Positions 58,830-64,000 of a stretch of DNA of 64,000 nt are shown in pieces; the stretch's first letter is position 1, and the number at the start of each line of letters is the position of its first letter. The stretch is from positions 248,001-312,000 of the forward strand of contig NZ_FRBL01000003.1 of the NCBI RefSeq assembly GCF_900142605.1. Direction: 5' to 3'. Position numbers and translations under genes: made by a program. Below the pieces are notes generated by a model. The model saw nothing but the letters and a program-made list of their open reading frames with translations. It had not been told where the DNA came from and made no database searches. The stretch comes from Chitinophaga jiangningensis. GTDB lineage: Bacteria > Bacteroidota > Bacteroidia > Chitinophagales > Chitinophagaceae.

Positions 58830-61244
58830 ATGAAGCAATGGTGTTGTTGCTTACTTCTAATAATACTGACGGGTACTGCGTTTGCACAGGTCCGCAACCT
58901 GGATAGTACCGACTGGAAAAACGCAAAATGGATCGCGTATCAAAACATCCCCGATTCAGGCATAATTGTACCACATGTGCACTTAAATGGTAAAAAATCC
59001 TGGGGGCCGCGGAAGGATGTGTTGCCGTTGTTCCGAAAGGAGTTTAAGGTGACTAAGTCGCTGAAAGCTGCTACGGCCTTTATTTCCGGGTTAGGGCAAT
59101 ATGAATTGAGTATCAATGGGGCCAAAACGGGCGACAATTTCCTGGAGCCAGGATGGACGGACTATCGCCGCGCGGCTCAATATGTAACCTATGATGTTAC
59201 GAACCGAATAAAGCCAGGCTCTAACGCCATCGGTGTGATGCTGGGCAATGGATTTTATTATATACCCGGTGAGCGCTATCGGAAAATGACAGGCGCTTAC
59301 GGCTACCCAAAAATGATCCTGCGCCTGCAATTGCAGTATGCCGATGGTACCACGGAAGATATCGTGTCAGACGAATCCTGGCAAACCGCTCCGTCACCGA
59401 TCTACTTCTCCAGCATCTACGGCGGGGAGGATTACGACGCGCAACGGGAGCAGGAAGGCTGGAACAAGCCCGGATTTAAGGCTGCAGCCTGGAAGTCCGC
59501 ATTACTCACTACCCCGGTACCTTTGATCGCGCAAATCAATCCGCCGGTGCGTAAAACGCATCGCTATGAAGTTGCTACAAGCTGGCAACTGCATGATACC
59601 ACCGTGTACGATTTCGGCCAGAACACCGCAGCAGTACCGGCAATACAGGTCTGGGGCAATGCCGGCGATACCATCCGACTTTTTCCAGGAGAGCTGGTAA
59701 ATAAGGACGGTACGGTAAACCAAAAAGCCACAGGCGCTCCCTACATCCTCACCTATGTATTGAAAGGCAGTACCGCAGCGGCACCGGAAAGCTGGCAGCC
59801 ACGATTTACGTACTATGGTCAACGTTATATCCAGGTGGTACGGATTCCGGCACACACGCGCATCAGTAAGCCCGAAGTAGTGAAAATTTTTAATGACGCT
59901 ATCAGCGCCGCCGGTGCACGTATCGGCAGTTTTAGCTGCTCCAGCGATTTGTTTAATAACATCTTCCGGCTGATAGATCATGCCATCACCAGCAACACCG
60001 TCAGCGTGTTTACCGACTGCCCGCACCGCGAAAAACTAGGCTGGCTGGAACAGACGTACCTGATGGGGCCTTCTGTGTCGTACAATTACAACATCCTTCC
60101 GCATTATCGCAAAGCGATTTTCGATATGAAGCAGGCGCAATACCCGGATGGCAAGATTCCGGAGATCGTACCGGAGTTTACACACTTTACTCCCCCTTTT
60201 GATGAGTCGCCGGAATGGGGCAGTGCCGCCATCATAGTACCCTGGAATAATTACCGCTGGTACGGTGATTTAACTACGCTTACCGATTCGTATGGTATGA
60301 TGAAACGGTATGTGGCCTATCTGGATAGTCGCAGTACAGGTAATATTGTATCGCATGGCCTGGGTGACTGGTTCGACATCGGCCCGCAAAGACCCGGCAT
60401 TTCCCAGATGACAAAAATGGGTATAACGGCAACGGCTACTTATTATTACGACCTTACCATCATGGCCAGGGTAGCACGTGTGCTGGGTAAAAAATCCGAT
60501 GCGGCGAAGTACGGTAAACTGGCTGCAAAAGTAAAATCTGCTTTTAACAAATCATATTTCGACGCCCAGCACCAGCAATACGATTCTGCCAGTCAAACTG
60601 CCAATGCCATGGCCTTATACATGAACCTGGTGCCGCAGGCCAGTCGCAAGGCGGTGTTGCATGCCTTAGTAACGGACATACATACACGCAATAACGCGCT
60701 CACCGCAGGTGATATAGGCTACAGGTATGTGTTGCAGGCGCTGCAGCAGGGCGACAGCAACGAGGTGATATTTGACATGAACTCCCGCGATGATGTACCC
60801 GGCTATGGCTACCAGATCAGGCATGGCGCTACAGCACTCACCGAAAGCTGGCAGGCCTATGAATTTGTTTCCAATAATCATTTTATGCTGGGCCACCTGA
60901 TGGAATGGTTTTATGCCGGACTCGCCGGGATAGGCCAATCTGAAAGTTCCATGGGCTTCCGGGACATCGTGATTAAACCTTCGCCGGTAGGGGATATTAA
61001 ATGGGTGAAATGCAGCTATGGCAGTGCTGCCGGTAATATACTGGTAGAATGGAAGAAGGAGAACAACATTTTTGAGCTAAAAGTAGTAATCCCCGAAAAT
61101 GCCGTGGCTACCATTTGTATGCCTGCCACCGCTGGCGCTCGCATTACGCAAAATGGTGCAGCCCTGTCAACAGTGAGTATCAAAAACAACCGTACAGCCA
61201 TTGCCGTTAGTGCCGGAAAATATTTTTTTACTGTAACTGAATAA
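58830..61244 (+). CDS. GH78 family alpha-L-rhamnosidase
   Basis: An 804-residue secreted alpha-L-rhamnosidase. The leader is MKQWCCCLLLIILTGTAFAQ. The N-terminal binding modules (AKWIAYQNIP, ATAFISGLGQYELSINGAKT, GDNFLEPGWTDYRRAAQYVT, YGGEDYDAQREQEGW) and the catalytic (alpha/alpha)6 barrel (VSVFTDCPHREKLGWLEQTY with D396, WGSAAIIVPWNNYRWYGD, SHGLGDWFDIGPQRPG, GATALTESWQAYEFVSNNHF) are typical of GH78, and PVGDIKWVKCSYGSAAGNIL is the usual C-terminal sandwich. It removes terminal alpha-L-rhamnose and fits with the RhaT-like symporter of the operon. The frame extends 52 codons upstream within GH95; ATG 58830 is chosen for the leader. It lies 11 bp after GH95. Confidence 0.93.
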   Translation: MKQWCCCLLLIILTGTAFAQVRNLDSTDWKNAKWIAYQNIPDSGIIVPHVHLNGKKSWGPRKDVLPLFRKEFKVTKSLKAATAFISGLGQYELSINGAKTGDNFLEPGWTDYRRAAQYVTYDVTNRIKPGSNAIGVMLGNGFYYIPGERYRKMTGAYGYPKMILRLQLQYADGTTEDIVSDESWQTAPSPIYFSSIYGGEDYDAQREQEGWNKPGFKAAAWKSALLTTPVPLIAQINPPVRKTHRYEVATSWQLHDTTVYDFGQNTAAVPAIQVWGNAGDTIRLFPGELVNKDGTVNQKATGAPYILTYVLKGSTAAAPESWQPRFTYYGQRYIQVVRIPAHTRISKPEVVKIFNDAISAAGARIGSFSCSSDLFNNIFRLIDHAITSNTVSVFTDCPHREKLGWLEQTYLMGPSVSYNYNILPHYRKAIFDMKQAQYPDGKIPEIVPEFTHFTPPFDESPEWGSAAIIVPWNNYRWYGDLTTLTDSYGMMKRYVAYLDSRSTGNIVSHGLGDWFDIGPQRPGISQMTKMGITATATYYYDLTIMARVARVLGKKSDAAKYGKLAAKVKSAFNKSYFDAQHQQYDSASQTANAMALYMNLVPQASRKAVLHALVTDIHTRNNALTAGDIGYRYVLQALQQGDSNEVIFDMNSRDDVPGYGYQIRHGATALTESWQAYEFVSNNHFMLGHLMEWFYAGLAGIGQSESSMGFRDIVIKPSPVGDIKWVKCSYGSAAGNILVEWKKENNIFELKVVIPENAVATICMPATAGARITQNGAALSTVSIKNNRTAIAVSAGKYFFTVTE

Positions 61245-61246
61245 TT

Positions 61247-63676
61247 ATGAAAATCATCTCCCGAATCAATAGCCTGATATTGCTGTGTTTGCTCGCTTTT
61301 CAGCCACTGTTGGCACAAACAGATTTTAATAGCAACTGGAAATTTTTATTGGGAGATGATAGTCTGGCCAGCCAGCCAAAATATAACGATACGAAATGGC
61401 GGCAGCTTACCCTGCCGCACGACTGGAGCATTGAACATAATTTTTCCGCTACCGTACCAGCTACCACCCAGGGTGGCGCGCTGCCAGCCGGTATTGGCTG
61501 GTACCGCAAAACCTTTCTGCTGCCTGCGAGTAATGCAGATAAAGAAGTACGTATTGAGTTTGATGGAATTTACCGCGACAGCGAAGTATGGATAAACGGC
61601 CATTACCTGGGCAGGCGCCCCAATGGCTATATTTCTTTTGCATATGAATTATCTCCCTATATCAGGTTTGGGGAGAAGAATGTGATCGCCGTGAGAGTGG
61701 ACAATAGCAGGCAACCCAATTCCCGGTGGTACAGCGGTTCCGGGATCTATCGCAATGTGCGACTGGTACTGAGTAATAAAGCTGCGTTTGACAGGAATGG
61801 GATATTTGTAACTGCCGATTATAAAAATGCTGCTACCACCACTATGCCAACAGGCGTGATACAGGTAAGGGCCGGTCTGCATAACCATACCGGAGCTGCA
61901 GTAACTTGCCAGCTGCAAACTAAAATCTACGATGCCGCCGGGAAACTGGTGGCCGATACCATCTCCCGAAATATAACCCTCCCTGATAAAGGACAGGCCA
62001 CACAGGCCACGATGATGCTTATACCTAACGTGAAAGCCTGGTCAGTAGACGATCCGCATTGTTATCAGGTGGTGTCCCTACTGATGAAAGGCCTGCAGAT
62101 ACTGGACAGCGTAGTAACGGTCACGGGCATACGATCCTGTAGGTTTAACAGCGAAAAAGGATTTTTCCTCAATGAGCAGCCGCTGAAAATTAAAGGTGTT
62201 TGCATGCACCACGACCTGGGCGCACTCGGTGCAGCAGTGAATATGCGCGCCATGGAACGGCAGCTGGAAATCCTAAAAGCCATGGGCTGTAACGCCATCC
62301 GCACCGCCCACAATCCGCCTGCACCTGAGTTGCTGGACCTCTGTGATAAAATGGGCTTTCTTGTAATGGTAGAAGCATTCGATATGTGGAAAAAGAAAAA
62401 GAATAAGTTCGACTACTATTCGGATTTCGATGCCTGGCATAAGGAGGACCTGGAAGATATGGTCCTGCGCGACCGCAACCACCCCTCCGTTTTCATGTGG
62501 AGCATTGGCAACGAAATCCGGGAGCAGTTTGATAGTACCGGTATTACACTGGCCAAAGAACTGGTGGCGATTGTAAAAGCAAAGGATTCCACCCGCCCGG
62601 TTACCTGCGCCCTGAGCGAATGGAATCCTGCCAAAAATTTTATTTATCAATCCCACGCCCTTGATGTGATTGGCCTCAACTATCATCATGAAGTGTATGA
62701 GGATTTTAGAAAATATTACCCCGGCGAAATATTTTTGGGAAGTGAAAATATGTCGGCCTTTGCCACAAGAGGCCACTATGGCCTGCCTTCAGACAGTGCG
62801 TATTTCTGGCCGGCGAAGTCGCCCCAAAAGATTGTAGAAAATGGTAACCCGGATTACACCGTATCCGCCTACGACCAGGTATCGGCTTATTGGGGAAGTA
62901 CACATGAAACTACCTGGAAAATTATCCGGAAGCACGACTACCTTTCCGGCCTGTTCGTATGGAGTGGATTTGATTTTCTGGGAGAACCAATTCCTTACCC
63001 GTGGCCGGCGCGGAGCTCTTACTACGGTATCATCGACCTGGCGGGCTTTCCGAAAGATGTGTACTACATGTACCAGTCGGAATGGACCAGCAAACCGGTG
63101 CTGCACCTGTTTCCACACTGGAACTGGCAGCCAGGGCAGCTGGTGGATGTATGGGTGTACTACAACAATGCCGATGAAGTAGAATTATTCCTGAATGGTA
63201 CATCCCTGGGTGTAAAACACAAAGGCCCGGATGACCTGCACCTCCTATGGCGTGTGCCTTTTACCGCAGGCACACTCAAAGCTGTGTCCCGCAAAAATGG
63301 GCAGCAGGTATTGGTAAAGGAAATATCAACGGCTGGTGCACCGGCTGCTATCACACTGCAGGCAGATCATCAAACGATTAAAGCAGATGGCAGGGATCTG
63401 TCATACGTAACCCTCCGGATAACGGACGACAAAGGCCACCCCGTTCCGGATGCAGCCAACCAGATACAATTTTCCATTGAAGGCCCCGGCATCATTGCCG
63501 GTACGGATAACGGCTACCAGGCCGATACAATTTCCCTGAAAAGTCCATCCCGGCAGTGCTGGAAGGGGATGGCCCTGGCTATCATCCAGGGTACCGGCAA
63601 AACAGGAACGATCCGCCTAAAGGCATCCAGTACCGGTATCCGCCCCGCAATAATTTCCATCCGCGCGGAGAAATAA
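61247..63676 (+). CDS. GH2 family beta-galactosidase/beta-glucuronidase
   Basis: An 809-residue secreted GH2 enzyme. The signal peptide ends QPLLAQ; then come the sugar-binding domain (FNSNWKFLLGDDSLASQPKY, LPHDWSIEHNF, GIGWYRKTFLLPASN, GIYRDSEVWINGHYLGRRPN), an immunoglobulin-like domain, and the TIM barrel (KIKGVCMHHDLGALGAAVN, NAIRTAHNPPAPELLDLCD). The acid/base is Glu423 (WSIGNEI) and the nucleophile Glu500 (LGSENMSAF). C-terminal Ig-like modules (LFPHWNWQPGQLVDVWVYYN, AAITLQADHQTIKADGRDLS) match the DUF4982/GH2-C5 type. It may remove beta-galactose, beta-glucuronate or a related sugar. It starts 2 bp after the GH78 stop and is the last gene of the operon. Confidence 0.93.
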   Translation: MKIISRINSLILLCLLAFQPLLAQTDFNSNWKFLLGDDSLASQPKYNDTKWRQLTLPHDWSIEHNFSATVPATTQGGALPAGIGWYRKTFLLPASNADKEVRIEFDGIYRDSEVWINGHYLGRRPNGYISFAYELSPYIRFGEKNVIAVRVDNSRQPNSRWYSGSGIYRNVRLVLSNKAAFDRNGIFVTADYKNAATTTMPTGVIQVRAGLHNHTGAAVTCQLQTKIYDAAGKLVADTISRNITLPDKGQATQATMMLIPNVKAWSVDDPHCYQVVSLLMKGLQILDSVVTVTGIRSCRFNSEKGFFLNEQPLKIKGVCMHHDLGALGAAVNMRAMERQLEILKAMGCNAIRTAHNPPAPELLDLCDKMGFLVMVEAFDMWKKKKNKFDYYSDFDAWHKEDLEDMVLRDRNHPSVFMWSIGNEIREQFDSTGITLAKELVAIVKAKDSTRPVTCALSEWNPAKNFIYQSHALDVIGLNYHHEVYEDFRKYYPGEIFLGSENMSAFATRGHYGLPSDSAYFWPAKSPQKIVENGNPDYTVSAYDQVSAYWGSTHETTWKIIRKHDYLSGLFVWSGFDFLGEPIPYPWPARSSYYGIIDLAGFPKDVYYMYQSEWTSKPVLHLFPHWNWQPGQLVDVWVYYNNADEVELFLNGTSLGVKHKGPDDLHLLWRVPFTAGTLKAVSRKNGQQVLVKEISTAGAPAAITLQADHQTIKADGRDLSYVTLRITDDKGHPVPDAANQIQFSIEGPGIIAGTDNGYQADTISLKSPSRQCWKGMALAIIQGTGKTGTIRLKASSTGIRPAIISIRAEK

Positions 63677-63754
63677 AAAATTTACGCAATCGTTCCCGGA
63701 GATATTTTATACTGCAAATAGTAAAATGTTCCATCTTTATAGTGAAACCTTACA

Positions 63755-63785
63755 TTGGTTAAGGTGGTAGTTGCCGGTATCTTTA
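63755..63785 (+). promoter_or_regulatory. Candidate promoter before the truncated last gene
   Basis: TTGG (63755-63758), a 19-bp spacer and TATCTTTA (63778-63785) resemble the Bacteroidetes promoter with the last G replaced by A. CCGGT/ACCGG flank the -7 box as a short inverted repeat. A terminator-like hairpin lies between it and the ATG at 63849. Confidence 0.3.
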
Positions 63786-63793
63786 AACCGGTG

Positions 63794-63824
63794 AAAAAAA
63801 GACAGTATCCACACTGTTTTTTTT
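63794..63824 (+). terminator. Terminator after the GH2 gene
   Basis: A run of seven A and GACAGT pairs with ACTGT and eight T around the loop ATCCAC (63807-63812). The flanking A-run and T-run make it usable in both directions. It is about 120 bp after the GH2 stop and 25 bp before the next ATG. Confidence 0.65.
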
Positions 63825-63848
63825 GACTGACTGAAAAACTGATGCAAC

Positions 63849-64000
63849 ATGAAAAAGATATTCCGTGTTATGAATGGTGCTCCCATTGAAGCTGCCTTGC
63901 GTCGGCTATCCGCTGCCGGCAAATATTTGCCATCTTTTTCCAACAAAATAGTGACAGTCGTTTTCGGATGTTCGCTGTTATCGTTTTCGCTCCGCAGCGC
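63849..64000 (+). CDS. N-terminus of a protein cut by the window edge
   Basis: ATG 63849 opens a frame that runs to the right edge (50 codons). It reads MKKIFRVMNGAPIEAALRRL, SAAGKYLPSFSN, then KIVTVVFGCSLLSFSLRS, a hydrophobic stretch that could be a late signal peptide. Long charged leaders before the signal helix occur in SusC-type receptors, and a new Sus operon here would fit, but no domain is visible yet. The identity is open. Confidence 0.5.
   Translation, partial: MKKIFRVMNGAPIEAALRRLSAAGKYLPSFSNKIVTVVFGCSLLSFSLRS

Overview
The window comes from a member of the Bacteroidota, most likely Chitinophagaceae (Chitinophaga-like). The signs are SusC/SusD pairs, a hybrid two-component regulator, many lipoproteins and secreted glycoside hydrolases, translation starts without Shine-Dalgarno sequences behind A/T-rich leaders, promoter-like TAnnTTTG boxes, and intergenic repeats of the CGCAAAGCAGCA and GAGACGCC types. 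Genus is inferred from style, not from a marker gene.

Region 1 (1-10202) is a polysaccharide utilisation locus: the first 44 codons of a hybrid two-component sensor (minus strand), then SusC, SusD, a DUF5017 lipoprotein and a GH88 unsaturated-uronyl hydrolase in one operon ending at a terminator. A cytosine-deaminase-type amidohydrolase with a Tat-like leader and an AraC regulator follow. The SusD carries an extra block of about 140 residues resembling phage-fibre sequence.

Region 2 (10560-38316) is a complete extracellular contractile injection system (eCIS, Afp/PVC type): DUF4255/Pvc16, one sheath with a large Ala-rich insertion, two tube proteins, a 55-residue DUF5908/Pvc6 protein, LysM/Pvc7, VgrG-like spike, PAAR tip, gp25 wedge, two large baseplate proteins, a PKD-containing protein that may be the fibre, the tape-measure protein, an AAA+ ATPase, and a 1662-residue cargo candidate. 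The cargo candidate joins CxxC repeats, a DUF4157 (eCIS-core) domain and a C-terminal PD-(D/E)xK-like nuclease domain. Two small membrane proteins with a probable promoter of their own follow.

Region 3 (38317-46006) is mixed: a nested repeat structure, a secreted basic-secretory-protein metallopeptidase, a GH28 polygalacturonase, a DUF4291 protein, a flavin-reductase-like protein, an unknown lipoprotein, a REP-like inverted pair, an SDR oxidoreductase and an AraC regulator.

Region 4 (46256-63676) is a tightly packed 11-gene operon: MaoC hydratase, a solute-binding-protein homologue without signal peptide, two CaiB/BaiF CoA-transferases, a COG3618 lactonase-type amidohydrolase, a RhaT-like symporter, a Gfo/Idh/MocA oxidoreductase, and four secreted glycosidases (GH67/GH20-like, GH95 with an inserted jelly roll, GH78 rhamnosidase, GH2). 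It reads as release, import and unconventional oxidation of a deoxysugar-containing plant glycan or glycoside, combined with CoA-ester chemistry. A new gene begins at the right edge (63849) and is cut off.
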